A stretch of DNA of 64,000 nt from contig OY997590.1 in NCBI GenBank assembly GCA_963921825.1, positions 58,518,012 through 58,582,011 of the forward strand. The letters run 5' to 3'. The notes below the pieces were generated by a model. That model was not told the origin of the DNA, did not search any database, and was given only the letters and a program-made list of their open reading frames with translations. Made by a program: the position numbers and the translations under genes. Source of the stretch: Erodium maritimum. Lineage: Eukaryota > Streptophyta > Magnoliopsida > Geraniales > Geraniaceae. Shown piece after piece: positions 1-11,011 of this stretch. The stretch's first letter is position 1. Each line of letters begins with the position of its first letter.

Positions 1-451
1 TCCAATCCACCACCTTTATGACAAGTGTCAATGGGTCCCACTAGTTAGAAACATATCTTTGTAGATATTTTTCAGTCAGATTCGCGAAATTCGGCCGTCT
101 CGGACCCCGTGCGGGCCCATTTTCCAAGAATTTATGAAATTTCGCGTGCTACACGGAAACGGCCCAACTAAGACCGCTATAACGTCGGCTACGAATTTTG
201 GATCCAAATCGGGCCTCGAACGGACCAGAACGTCGTTCGGTTGACTTTTCGGCAAAAAGTCAACTTTTCCAGAATTGGTCAAAAAGTTGCCCTAAGTCAC
301 CCATAACTCACTTTGGTCGATATCGGGGTCAACTTAAGTCTGATATGACCCTCGGGGTCAATTTTAGGTTCATTTAGGTGTTTGTCCCAAAATTTTAAAA
401 TTTTCTATTTTTCCGCCGATTGACCGGCGTTGACCTGGAGCGGTCCTTACA
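1..451 (-). repeat. Ty3/gypsy LTR, terminal part (cut by window edge)
   Basis: The stretch aligns by eye with 14680-15108, the end of another LTR of the same clade. Shared blocks include the CAGATTCGCGAAA region and the GGTCGATATCGGGGTC block. It ends in CTTACA at 451, which on the minus strand is the TGTAAG start of an LTR, and then abuts LINE sequence rather than a polypurine tract. It is therefore the 5' LTR of a minus-strand element lying off the left edge, or a solo LTR. It is a fossil, clearly older than the Angela copies. The element's other end is not visible. Confidence 0.75.
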
Positions 452-790
452 GTTAGGGTGGCAAGGGGAGCCCCAAAAATCTCACACATTTTTTTTGCCA
501 ACGACTGTTATATTTTCTACCATGCTACACCGAACTATGCTCAAACAGTTAAGGATATTCTAGGCCTCTTTGGGCGGTTGTCTGGCCAGGTATTAAATCT
601 TAATAAATCATCTGTCCTATTTAGTACGAAAACCCTAGGGATGGTCAATCAGCGTTGTTATCAAATATTGTCTATTGAGGAGACGTTGGCGACCTCCACG
701 TACCTTGGGGTCCCCAATATGGTCGACCGGAACAAAAACGCGGGAATGGAGTATCTAAGGGATCGAATCATAAAGCGTATCCGTTTGTAG
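452..790 (+). pseudogene. LINE reverse transcriptase, C-terminal palm and thumb part
   Basis: The translation begins ARGAPKISHIFFANDCYIF. This is the plant LINE RT block around the catalytic box, whose usual form is ISHLFFADDCLIF. Here the first aspartate of the ADD core is asparagine (FAND), so the site would be inactive even if the frame were restored. It continues with the typical SGQVLNLNKSS block and a YLGVPN block, the equivalent of YLGLP. A stop follows the KRIRL end near 788. As an L1 ORF2 it would copy element RNA at a nicked target. The family match rests on several motifs in the right order, so identity is secure; only about 110 of the usual roughly 1200 residues are here. Confidence 0.85.
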
Positions 791-952
791 GACGGAAAAC
801 TTCTACCCCTGATTGGTCTCGAAGTTATGATTCGATTAGTACTTACATCTCTTCTAGTTTATGTCATTTTAGTGTTCATAGGACCCACTAAGATTATATC
901 CCGCATCCACGTAGTCAAACTAACCTATTATTTAGCAAGACTAGGATAAGTT

Positions 953-1412
953 ATGCATGCCCAAAGTTGCAGCGGGGTGGCGTTCTGCCACCTAAGTGAT
1001 GTCAATACGGAGCTTTTAGGGAACCAGGCGTTGAGCCTTATTCATAAACCTCACTCTCTTATGGCTCACATGCTAAAGGCGCGCTATTTCCCGAAGACTA
1101 GTTTCTTGGAACTACATCTAAGTTATGCATGTCCAAAATGGCAGGGGGAAAGGCACGCTGCCCGTCAGAACACGGCATCAGTGACATGGTCATCAATTTT
1201 GGAATATTCCTACACCACCTCGCCTCTTGATTTTTCTATGGAGATGTCTGACCGGTACGTTGCAAGTAGCTTCAAACCTCAACCAAGGATTTATCCCGGT
1301 ATCAGCCATGTGTAACATATGTGGTCGGGCATCGGAAACAGTTGATCACCTTTTCTTGGAGTGTGTGTTTGCAAAGATGTGCTGGTCACAATTTGGAAGC
1401 CTTAACCCATAG
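953..1412 (+). pseudogene. LINE ORF2 post-RT region with zf-RVT
   Basis: Two overlapping frames hold the conserved region downstream of plant LINE RTs. The first has LGNQALSLIHKPHSLMAHML followed by KARYFP, matching the usual LLAKQ-WRLL-NP-SL-ARVLKARYFP block. The second has FLWRCLTG, then CNICGRASETVDHLFLEC and CW, the zf-RVT cysteine/histidine pattern. The two blocks are in different frames, so at least one frameshift lies between them. Function of this region in L1 elements is probably nucleic-acid binding. It adjoins the RNase H block downstream. Confidence 0.82.
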
Positions 1413-1669
1413 GGCACGAGCGGAGGTTTTGTGCAATGGTGGGAAGGGATAGAAGCAGGGAGACCGAGACAGAAGGTGGCCGAAATCCTATCCATCCTAT
1501 GGGAGATATGGAATGACAGAAACGGCCTAATTTAGGGAGGGGTGTCCCCAGCTGCGCTGTGGGTGATCTCGTCGGCGGCAGCACACCTTAAGGTATTACA
1601 GGAAGCAAAAATCGTGGCTTCGTCGTTGTAGCCGCAAGCCCCATCCTGGTTGGCTAAGTAAATCACGCC

Positions 1670-2042
1670 GCCCCCAGGTACCATAGCTATTAATGCTGAC
1701 GGGGCGATATTCCAGGATAGGAACCAATCGACATGGGGCATAATCGCAAGGGATACACATGGGACGATCCATATGGCTGTTAATGGCCTGGTACCGGGGA
1801 GCTAGTCTCCGATCATGGTGGAGGCTTGCGCCCTGGCTACTACTCTTCGGAATGCACCTAGGCTAAGGGATTCTATTATGGTTCAATCTGACACTCAGGT
1901 CCTCATCAATATGATTCTCCATAGGGATCCCCCGACTTCTCTATTGGAGACTATTATTCGAGACATCCGCCTTATGCTTTCTCAACACGAACGGATCATC
2001 CTTCAATTTGTAAAAAAAACTGCGAACAAAGCTTCCTACTAA
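1670..2042 (+). pseudogene. LINE C-terminal RNase H-like domain
   Basis: The block from about 1690 reads NADGAIF then WGIIARDTHG, the first beta-strand region of plant RNase H-like (RVT_3) domains, with the first catalytic aspartate in NADG. From 1815, after a stop, comes MVEACALATTLRNA, then VQSDTQVLINMI with its conserved aspartate, and at the end FVKKTANKAS, matching the usual HVPREANRVAH. Such a domain is found at the C terminus of some plant L1 lineages. At least one stop separates the two halves. Confidence is good for the domain and moderate for the limits. Confidence 0.75.
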
Positions 2043-2166
2043 TTAGAACGGGAAGTTCGATCAGTGTATGTTGTTCAATGATCGGGTCTTTTGCCCAACG
2101 CACGACAATGCATCGTTTAATCTGAAATCTAATTAAAAATTGCACATTTCGTTTAAAAATAAGATT

Positions 2167-2212
2167 TGTTTAGGACGCATGTGAAGTAATGTTTAGGACG
2201 CATGTGAAGTAA
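2167..2212. repeat. Perfect 23-bp tandem duplication
   Basis: A 23-bp unit beginning TGTTTAGGACGCATG occurs twice head to tail (2167-2189, 2190-2212) with no mismatch. It lies just past the LINE 3' tail. Replication slippage is the simplest cause, and no function is suggested. Confidence 0.9.
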
Positions 2213-3315
2213 TAACGGATACTAGTTTTATATATCATCAACTTGGCTTGCCCGCATCAACACTCTGGTTTTCCGGTAGTTATTAGAAGGCATCATGCGT
2301 TCCGAGGGTATAAACAATGTGTTTGATCTTCACGATGAATGTTTAATAATGAATAGGACTTTGACCCAACTATGTACATTTTTAAAATCTCTGTGAGTGC
2401 TTCAGATTAGATCTCTCGTTCGAGATCTTTGTTAAATTAATAAACTTAGTGTTAAGAATAAAGGACCCATATGCAAGGAACATCCAACGAATCTTTTATC
2501 TTTTTTGGGATTATTTATAAATATCAGATACAAAGGAATGCATCACAAAGAATTTTTTAACCAGGAAGTAAAAAAAAAAAATCATGAGATTGTAAAGAGT
2601 TTTAGTAGGTCATTTTATAAAAATTATGAGACAAGTAATCTGGTGCTACTGGTTTTTGAAGTGCCATAAAGACGTACTAAAAGCAAAAGTAAAATATGAC
2701 GAAACCAATGATTGTTGCTCAAGGTGTAGTCTTCATGCTCCATTCAATGTATTAAACCGAACCCGCGGTCATTGGTTTCAACGGGAAGCGAAACTCTGAT
2801 CAGTGACCCTTTCTAAGGCCAGTCCCTGGAGCAATGAATTCCTTTCATTCCTCCATGCGGGCCAACTTGCCCGCCTAGTCTTCCTCCGCCCAAAGATCCC
2901 CGTTGGATCTCCTCTTTCTCCTCTAGTGCCGCATCCAGTATCAAACTCAGTTCTGGCTCCAAGTCCAGGTCCATCTTTGTGCTCAAGTAGGGTCGGGGTA
3001 TCGGCTTTCTCACTAGTCGAGGACCGGCCGATTACCAAGTACACTAACGTTCACCCGGTCCACGTCTACCCTAACGTACTTGTCACTAATCGTCACACCG
3101 CTCACGCTATTTGTAGTTTAATTATAATAATACGTAAGCGAAACCTCAACCAAAACATAAACCGACAAGGCCAACAACAACACAACGACACTCGCCCACC
3201 GGGCCAACCAGCATCAAAGCACGCCTCCAGGGCCAATCAAGGCAACACACACGCACAGGGCCAGACAAACCCAAAATACGCCCACAGGGCCAACCAATTT
3301 TTAAAACTTTTCCCA
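2213..3315. other. No recognised gene or element
   Basis: The first 550 bases are AT-rich with a poly(A) run near 2570. From about 2790 base composition rises in GC, and open frames exist on both strands (the longest 2803-3324 plus, 173 codons), but their translations are proline- and arginine-rich with no motif I know. They overlap on both strands, which is typical of GC-rich non-coding DNA. A host pseudogene or an untypical gypsy internal region cannot be excluded. Confidence 0.5.
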
Positions 3316-3661
3316 CTCCATTAAAAATTTCATTTCTTGACATCAGGTAGTTACAACCCTGACCAGACATCCCCGAACTACATTGTAGCCACTTGACATC
3401 AACACCGTCACGCTCGACTACAGGAGCGCTCCTGAGTCGAGTCGTGACAGTTTAAAAACATTTCACGCAGCAACACACAAACACTGTGCCAGTAACTCCG
3501 TACTACACAAGCACATAACAAAAACAGGACTCAAATCCTAACGGGTCTACACACAAGTTCCGACTTGCGTACCCAACGCACGACGGGACCTTACTGACTC
3601 GACTCTCCCACCTAATTGACTTGCAGTCCGAGGTGTGAAACCTCGAGCTCTGATACCAAGC
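3316..3661 (-). other. gypsy untranslated leader
   Basis: This stretch resembles 59940-60110, the leader of the second gypsy element; both share a GTTACAACCC block followed by a CCCCGAA block and a CACTTGA block. It lies between the primer-binding site and where gag would be expected, but no gag coding is recognised to its left. Confidence 0.6.
3647..3658 (-). promoter_or_regulatory. Primer-binding site, initiator Met tRNA
   Basis: On the minus strand it reads TGGTATCAGAGC, the standard plant primer site complementary to the 3' end of initiator methionine tRNA. It sits three bases from the LTR edge at 3662, as expected for a minus-strand element whose 5' LTR lies to the right. Confidence 0.88.
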
Positions 3662-4221
3662 TATCACGCCCCAATTTCAGTAAATCGAACTCGGGACGCG
3701 AACGTTTTGAAACAATAAACCATTTTGAAACCATTTTTATAATTCACTTTAAAATCACCATTTGTTCAACAAAATAATATTTACATCTCAAAATAAGTCC
3801 CAACAATTGGACAAAAACATGGTACACGTCACTATACTCAGAATAACCCAGAAACCCGCTTCAAGCTCTTCAAGCTTCAGAAGCTCACCTAGTCCAGACT
3901 GCGAACGGTACCTGTAGGAAAAGCAGCTAGGGGTGAGCGTTCGCTCACCACCATAGATAACAGACTGACTACGACATACTTAGCAGACAAAGCCGGTGAC
4001 ACCAGCAACGACTCAAATGACACACACACGACCAATACTTTTCTCAACCGACTCAACACTCGGACACGTGATATAGACCCCACACAACGATTGACGACCT
4101 CCTCCAAAGACACGACTGACAACCACGCAATACCAAGATCACAAAGGATCGCACACCAAACAAGATCACAAAGGATCGCATACCAGCTGCTCAGTAACCC
4201 AATCTCTGTCTCTCGCCCTTT

Positions 4222-4430
4222 ACCGATCCCAGTCAGGTCAGGCGGTCGACCTGTCGCGCAACTTCTCCCGATCCCAATCGGGAGGCTAACCCACAACCTC
4301 TCCGCTTCACCCGATCCCAGTCGGGTGGTTAGCCACACCCGCGCGTCCTTTTCCCGATCCCAGTCGGGGAGCTAGCCCACAACCTCTCCGCTTCTCCCGA
4401 TCCCAGTCGGGAGGCTAGCTACACCACACA
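4222..4430. repeat. 43-bp tandem repeat with hairpin core
   Basis: CCCGATCCCAGTCGGG or a close variant occurs at 4267, 4310, 4353 and 4396, exactly 43 bp apart, with a more diverged fifth unit at about 4222. Each core can fold on itself (CCCGA pairing with TCGGG). The array lies inside the gypsy-1 LTR. Confidence 0.85.
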
Positions 4431-4509
4431 ACCTCCACCATCATCAAGTAACCAATCACAATCACAAACAAAGTTCATCAGACAGTAACGACACCAGTCC
4501 CAAACTCCA

Positions 4510-4850
4510 CAGGCACTCAAGGCCACCAAGACACCAACAACAAAACACGAGTTCAACAACCCTATGGGCCCTCATGGCCACCCAAGACACCAACGGTAAA
4601 GTACGGGTTCACAACCCCACGGGCACTCACAGCCACCCAAAATACCAATAATAGTAACACGGGCACTCATGGCCACCCAAGACTCAACAATAATAACACG
4701 GGCTCTCATGGCCACCCAAACTCAATAATAATAACACGGGCTCTCATGGCCACCCAAACTCAACAATAATAACACGGCTCTCATGGCCACCCAAACTCAA
4801 CAATAATAACACGGCTCTCATGGCCACCCAAACTCAACAATAATAACACG
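4510..4850. repeat. Minisatellite, unit about 37 bp, in gypsy-1 LTR
   Basis: Roughly eight units share CATGGCCACCCAA followed by a CAACAATAATAACACGG block. The last few units are nearly identical and the first ones diverged, a gradient expected of expansion at one end. Confidence 0.85.
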
Positions 4851-4961
4851 CAACCTCCGGGCATGGTCATATGCCTCCAGTAATTCTAATACCGCTAAGT
4901 TCACAATCAACCTCCGGGCATGGTCATATGCCTCCAGTAATTCCAATATCGCTAAGTTCAC
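4851..4961. repeat. 57-bp tandem duplication in gypsy-1 LTR
   Basis: Two units start CAACCTCCGGGCATGGTCAT at 4851 and 4908, with about two mismatches between them. They directly follow the minisatellite. Confidence 0.88.
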
Positions 4962-5789
4962 TGCTCCTACGACACTACTAAGTGTCACATACTTTTCTAA
5001 TAATTGCTACGTTCCCGTATCATGCCTTTCTAATATTTGATAACCTAATTAACCCACGACACCCCGGTGTCACATGCAATTCTACAGTTAACTTTCCCTA
5101 GTCAGGGCCGAGATCCGGCTACTTTTCCCTACCTCGTATAAGTCCTCCAAAAGTGCCCAACTCAGCCTCGGCGCGATCGCAGTCACTCGCCTAGTTTCCC
5201 TTTGCCTCGGTCCGCAGCACGATCTAAGAGAACACAAATTTAAGGCACTTTTAAACTAATATGAATAAACCGAAATTCAATCAACTTAACGCCCAAATGT
5301 AACCCCGACAATGTCGATCACTCCCAAACTTCTCAATTACTCGACATTGTCGATAAATGACCCGTAAAGGCCCGATTCGCCCGACATGGCGAATCTGCCC
5401 GGGTTTTGGAAATGCCCTTCCGGGGCTCCAAAAGTTCCCGTTTTCGTTTCTACGGCCTTAGAATAATTCAAGGATACCAACGCACTTGACGGAATCGAAT
5501 TCCGACTTCCGAGTCAATTAATTAACGTTTAAAGTTTCTAAAACCCGTTAAATACAACTTTTCCAATTTAATTCCAAATTTTGACTCGATTAAGGATAAA
5601 TGGTCCGGGGAACGTTTTAAACCACCCGAACACTAAAACCGAGCACCCGAGCACGTGGGCCCCACCCGACCCACCTTGGCCGTGGGCCCTAGGGTCTTTT
5701 AGGGCTCGGCCCACCTTGGTGGTGGCTAGCCCTAGCTCCGGCCAGCACCGGCCAGCCTCTACAAGGCACGGCCAGCCACCTTACACGGC

Positions 5790-5794
5790 CGGCC
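5790..5794. repeat. Target-site duplication of Angela-1, left copy
   Basis: CGGCC here and at 14257-14261 flank the element. The target itself contains a CGGCCGGCC run, so the exact 5-bp frame is ambiguous, but five bases is the normal length for copia integrase. Confidence 0.85.
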
Positions 5795-7482
5795 TGTTGG
5801 GTCTCGAGGTAGGGTTGGAGATGAACCAACTCGCAGCGGAAAATCGATGAAAACCAAGAGACGATTAAAACCATGAAACAACTAACAAAGAATGGATTCA
5901 CAAGAGAAAAATTCAGCACTAGTTCTTACCAAAACAAGAACACCGGTTAACGAATGATTGGCTTGAGTCTCCAAGACGCCTACGTATCCACATGGGAATC
6001 AAAGCCACGTAGTTCTTCTCTTTGAGGACTCAAGAACACAAACATGGAGGTGGAAACTAGCCAAACCCGAAATGGCCATGGAAGAGGGAGAGAAAATGTG
6101 TTTCCTATTCTTGTCTTGTGTTTGTTATGTTGAAAAAAGATGACTTAAACATAACAAAACCCATACTTGTCCAACTAAAGGCATGGGACAAGTATGGTGT
6201 CAAGTAAGGTGTAAATAGGACAAAGTATGGCAAGACAAGATTGGGTTAGGTGGTGAATCACCAACACCTTAATCCTTGTCTTGCTTACTTAGTACTAATT
6301 AATCAAGACTTGATTAATTAGTTCCATGGGCCTTGGTTGCATGGGCCTTTCATGGGCCTCTTGGAACATGGCCCGTGGCCATTTCCAACGAGGTCCCGTG
6401 ATTCGCTCATCGCCTCCAAGCCTTCCATACCGGAAATGTCCAACATTATCCGACGCGATCAATCCCAAGACTCCAAGCCTTGTCTCGATCCGTAAAGTCC
6501 TATTCACTTACGGGCACATGACCCAAAACCCAATTTTGGTCATGTCCCGAGACAACTCCCTTTTGGCCATTCTCCATAAATGTGTCAATGAGTTTCATCC
6601 TCCGGTGTGACCCTTAGGTTTATGCATGTCAATAGATCAACATAAAATCCCATTTTACTTGATCCTATTTAAGTGGCAACTAACGAGACTTTAGTATTGC
6701 CCGACATTACATAACGAATCGACCCTGTCGATTCTAACCTTTCCGTCGTCCCTGTCATTATCCTTTTATCTCCGATATCCTGATTGAGATAAGGCATAGA
6801 GCCGTCATCCTTATTATTCTCAATCACCGTTCCTTGATATGTGAGATGACTGAAGATATGATACCCAGTATCATGTGCATGGCCATGCTATTCTTCCAGT
6901 CACTCTCGATCAAGTGGCCGAGAACCGATATCTTTCCCATACCTTAGTATGAGGGATAAATCCCTTAGCCGTCTTTCGTGTCACTCATGTAGCCCGTCCC
7001 CAAGCCAATCCTGGCCGTTATAGAAGCCCTGTTACGGACAACGTTAGGCTCAGGTCAAACTCAGTTGTTGACTACATAGCGATCACAAAGACTCCTTGGT
7101 CTAAGGATACATGACAAGCTACAACACTGAATATGTTCATGACTTAATCTATGGCACATATTCAGGGCGGGTCGTCCAATATCATGTCCCACATGATATC
7201 TATGATCAGACTCCGGAATCCCATTCCAATGACTAACAGAACGTAAGCCATAAAGAGCCATCTTTCATACTAGTCGCTTCTAGTGAAGCTTTGTTGACTA
7301 GGGACCCATCGAGTGTGATCTATCTCGATCTATGGTTCTATTCGCATGGTGGGCATAGATCAGAGCACACATCGATATATTACTCCAACACATAAGTAAT
7401 ATAAAGCCGCTTTAATTTTATTGCTAACGATGATATATACATTTGGACATTTAGGATTGAACTACGGGCACTAAGACTAACA
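5795..7482 (-). repeat. Angela-1 3' LTR
   Basis: It begins TGTTGGGTCTCGAGG on the plus strand and ends ACTAACA, so both ends carry the TG...CA signature. A polypurine tract follows at 7483, which makes this the 3' LTR of a minus-strand element. Its length of 1688 bp equals that of the other LTR at 12569-14256. Confidence 0.96.
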
Positions 7483-7499
7483 ATCTCCCACTTGCCCTA
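7483..7499 (-). promoter_or_regulatory. Angela-1 polypurine tract
   Basis: The minus strand reads AGGGCAAGTGGGAGAT directly before the LTR start TGTTAGTC. It is the priming site for plus-strand DNA synthesis in this family and is repeated in front of each Angela-related LTR in the window that keeps its internal side. Confidence 0.9.
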
Positions 7500-7539
7500 G
7501 TTCCAATCTAAACTCCAATATGTCCCCATCGACTTTACA

Positions 7540-10500
7540 TGTCTAACATGTTCAGGCAGTGACACTGCCTTAGTCAAAGGGTTGGCTATGTTATCATCTA
7601 TTGCAATATCGGTTATCTTCACTTCACCTCAGTTCAGTATTTATCTGATGAGGTGGATACGCCGCAGTACATGTTTGGATTTGTTATGCGATCTAGGCTT
7701 TTAGCTTGCGCAATGGCCCTTGTGTTGTCGCAAAATGGATTCACCGGACTGGATGGGTTTTTAATTACACCCAGCCCTGCCATGAATTTCCAAATCCACA
7801 TAGCCTCCTTAGCTGCCTCTGCAGCATCCATGTACTTGGCCTCTATCGTAGATTCGGCAATGGTATCTTGTTTTACGCTTTCCCAGCTAAAGCTCTGCCA
7901 TTCAGCGTAAACACATATCCTGATTGACTTCTAAAGTCATCTGGATTTGTCTTGGAAAACTAGCGTCTACTCATCCTTCGACGACTAGTTCAGCATCATC
8001 TTTCCCCCAGGTTAGAATGATGTCTACTGGTACAACATAAGGCTTACGAGACGTCTGGTCTCATACATGTCATGGCATATATGATCGATCCTGCCCCCAG
8101 GCGCATAGGATTCTCATCATCCTTTTCATCTCATCAGGTGTCTTAGGACACTAAGTCTTGCTGAGATGAATGCCATGACTAGTGGGTAAGAGTCCTTTCT
8201 TTGAATCGAGCATTAAGAACCTACTCAATGCCTTGTTCACATAGGTTCCCTGACTTAAATCCAAGACCCTCTTGGTGCGATCTCTACATATCTTAATCCT
8301 TAAGATATGAGAAGCATCGCCTAAGTCCTTTATTGAAAAACACTTCCTCAACCAAGCTTTAGTCTCGTGCAAGGTTGGGATGTCGTTTTCAATGAGAACC
8401 AGAAAGGTAATATTGCTCCCACTAGCCTTCTTATAAACGCAAGATTCATCCTCGTTCTTGATTAAGCCAAATCCAATTACAGCTTCATCAAAACAAAGGA
8501 TCCAACTCCGAGAAGTTCGTTTCAATCCATAAATGGATTTCAACAACTTATAAATCTTTCCCTTATTCTTCGGATCGTCAAAACCTTTGGGCCGAGACAT
8601 ACAAACGTACTCAGTCAAATTTCCATTTAGGAAAGCGGTTTTGACATCCACTTGCCATATCTCGTAATTATGATACGCAGTTATGTCAAGAAGAATTTGG
8701 TTCGATTTTGACCATAGCCACTAAGGAGAAGGTTTCCTCATAGTCAATCCATTGGATCTGCCTATAACCTTTCGCCACAATTGAGCTTTGTAGGTCAGAG
8801 GGTTGCCGTCCATGTCCATCTTCACCTTGAAGATCCATTTGCATCCTATGGTCCTCACACCATTGATGGGATCAACCGGTTCCCAGACTCGGTTGTCCGA
8901 CATGGATTGCATTTCCTCCCTCATGGCTCCCAGCCATAACTCGGAGTTGGGCCCATCCACGACTTCCTGAAAGGTGGCTGGATCATCGTGATCCACCATG
9001 ACTTCATTGTCACCTCCGGATACCATATCTTGGAGGTGGAAGATTGATCCTTTCAAATCGCCTTGGACCTTCCGGAATTGTAACAGGAATTGGTTCTTAC
9101 TCTACGACAATCTCTGGCTCCTTTCTACTGGGTTGCCAATTGGTTTAGACAGATCTGTACCATCCTGAATTTCTTCGAGATGCACAGTCCTCCCAATGAC
9201 GTCTTTGGAAACAAAACTTCTTTTCCATAAAGACCCCACCCCAAGCGACGAACACCATGTTCTCACTGGGATTGTAGAAATAGTATCCCCTTGTTGCTTT
9301 GGGATACCACACGAAGGTGCATATCTCAGATCTTGGTTCGAGCTTAGTCGAAACCAAATGTTTCACATAAGCCTCGCAACCACAAATCTTTAGGAAGGAC
9401 AAAGCGGGCATCATCCCGTACCATTTTTTAAAATGGTGTCCCTTCCACACCATTCGTCGAAGCCCGATTCACTATGAATGCGGTCGTCTATAGAGCAAAA
9501 CCCCTAAAAGAGATTGGGAGATCAGTCCAACTAATCATGGAACAGACCATTGTCTAACAATGTCCGATTTCTCCGTTTGGCTACACCTTTCAACTACAGT
9601 GACCTAGGAGGAGTCCATTCCAAAAGGATCCCATTCTCTTTTAGATGATCTAATAACTCTGTGGTCAAGTATTTTCCACCTCGATCCAATCGAAGTGCCT
9701 TAATACCTTTGTCGAGCTGGTTTTCTACTATAGTCTTAAACTCTTTGAATTTATCAAAAGCTTCAGACTTATGTCTCACCGAATAGACATAACCATATTT
9801 ACTGTAATAATCAGTAAATGTGATAAAGTAGCTAAAACCCCTCCTGGCAAGTGAACTTATTGGTCTACACACATTCGAGTGTATCAGCCCCAATAATTCA
9901 CCCGCCCTTTCATCGCGATCGATAAAGGGCACTTTAGTCATTTTTCCCATCAAACAAACCTTGCACCTATCGATCGAATGGAATTCGAATGAACCTGAAA
10001 GCCCGCACTTCTGAAGTGCTGATAGGCGCTTCTTGTTTATGCGACCCAAATGACAGTACCATAACAGAGTTAGGTTTAAATCGTTGGATTTAGACCTCTT
10101 GGTATTAACGGAATATATAGAACTTGAGGCATTGTTACCCATATCTAATATGTACAATCCTCCAACCATGTCAGTACTGGTATAAAACATATCATTGCAT
10201 AGAACATTGAAAACTCCATTTCCAATATTAACATTATATCCTTCCTTGTCAAACACGGATACAGATATAATATTCCTACTAAGAGTAGGTATGCAATATA
10301 CATTATACAATACTAAGACAAGGCCTCTTGGCAAAGCAAGACTCATGGATCCTACAGCAGTTGCCACAACTCTGAGGTCCATTTCGTGCTTTCCAAATCT
10401 CTCCTACTTTCAGCCACCATATATTAGTGCATGTGTGAGATTCAGTCATGGTATCTAATACCCATGAATCTTTGGAAGTAGAGAGATGTAGCTCTATAGA

Positions 10501-11011
10501 GTTAATACCGAATGAAGGCACGGTCCCACCGCCCTTCCTTAGATCATCCAGGTTTCCTGATGAAGGCGCAGTCCTACTGCCCTTCTTCAGATCATCCAGG
10601 CTATTTGATGAAGGCGCAATCCCACTGCCCTTCTTCAGATCAGCCGTGAACTTCCTGTAATCCCGGTTCCAATGACCAGGCTGTTGGCAGTAGAAGCAGA
10701 CATTCTCAGGTGTCTCATCTTTCCTGCCAAGTGCGCATGGGCCCAGCCCTTGCCACTTCCAATTCCCTTGTTGACCATCAGAATATCCTTGGATCCCAGA
10801 TCCCTGAGATATTCTTCTCAGCACTTAATGACAGTTCATGTAACTCTGATATGGTCTTAGAGACAGCCTTGTCAAGGACATATTCTTTGCGTTCAGACTT
10901 GAGGACTATCCTCAAAATTCTGTACCAGTCCAAATAGTTTGTCCCATTTAGCTTGACCCTGTCAAGAATGGTTTTTAATGACAAACTATTAATGTTCGCT
11001 GAATTTGCCAT
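7540..11011 (-). pseudogene. Angela-1 gag-pol remnant
   Basis: Domains in order on the minus strand: gag N-terminus with KLNGTNYLDWYRILRIVLKS (about 10780-11011), a CCHC-type zinc knuckle region CFYCQQPGHW (about 10650-10700), protease region (about 10300-10480), GAG-pre-integrase and integrase core with CLMGKMTKVPF and FITFTDYYSKYGYVY (about 9420-10120), RT with DVKTAFLNGNL and KSIYGLKR (about 8150-9030), and RNase H with CDNTRAIAQAK (about 7560-7900). The domain sequences are closest to the Angela/BARE-1 clade as I know it. This is a fossil with several breaks; it would not make a full polyprotein. Confidence 0.9.

Larger units (their letters stand above)
452..2110 (+). mobile_element. L1-like LINE, 3' half, degenerate
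   Basis: Three translated blocks in the expected order match a plant L1-type ORF2: the end of the reverse transcriptase (452-790), the zf-RVT region (953-1412) and a C-terminal RNase H-like domain (about 1670-2042). The 5' part is missing because a gypsy LTR abuts at 451. There are stop codons at about 788 and 1313, and frame changes between the blocks, so nothing is expressible. The 3' end is set only loosely, at the AT-rich untranslated tail; no clear poly(A) tail or target duplication was found. Confidence 0.85.
3662..5794 (-). repeat. gypsy-1 LTR, left portion
   Basis: It starts next to the primer-binding site with a TCACGCCCC block like that at 44099 in the second gypsy element, and runs to the Angela-1 insertion point. 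With 14262-15108 the LTR totals about 3.0 kb, long but normal for Del/Tekay-type elements. It contains three internal tandem arrays: 43-bp hairpin units, a roughly 37-bp minisatellite and a 57-bp duplication. Confidence 0.8.

Noticed and set aside
2803-3324. 173-codon plus-strand frame upstream of the gypsy leader
   Set aside because: Overlaps two minus-strand frames, low-complexity at the end, no known motif, no gene-like context.
6295-6610. Open frames inside the Angela LTRs (also at 13069, 47180, 53955 and others)
   Set aside because: They recur in all LTR copies because the LTRs are identical, lie on both strands, and have no known domain. LTR DNA is not expected to code here.
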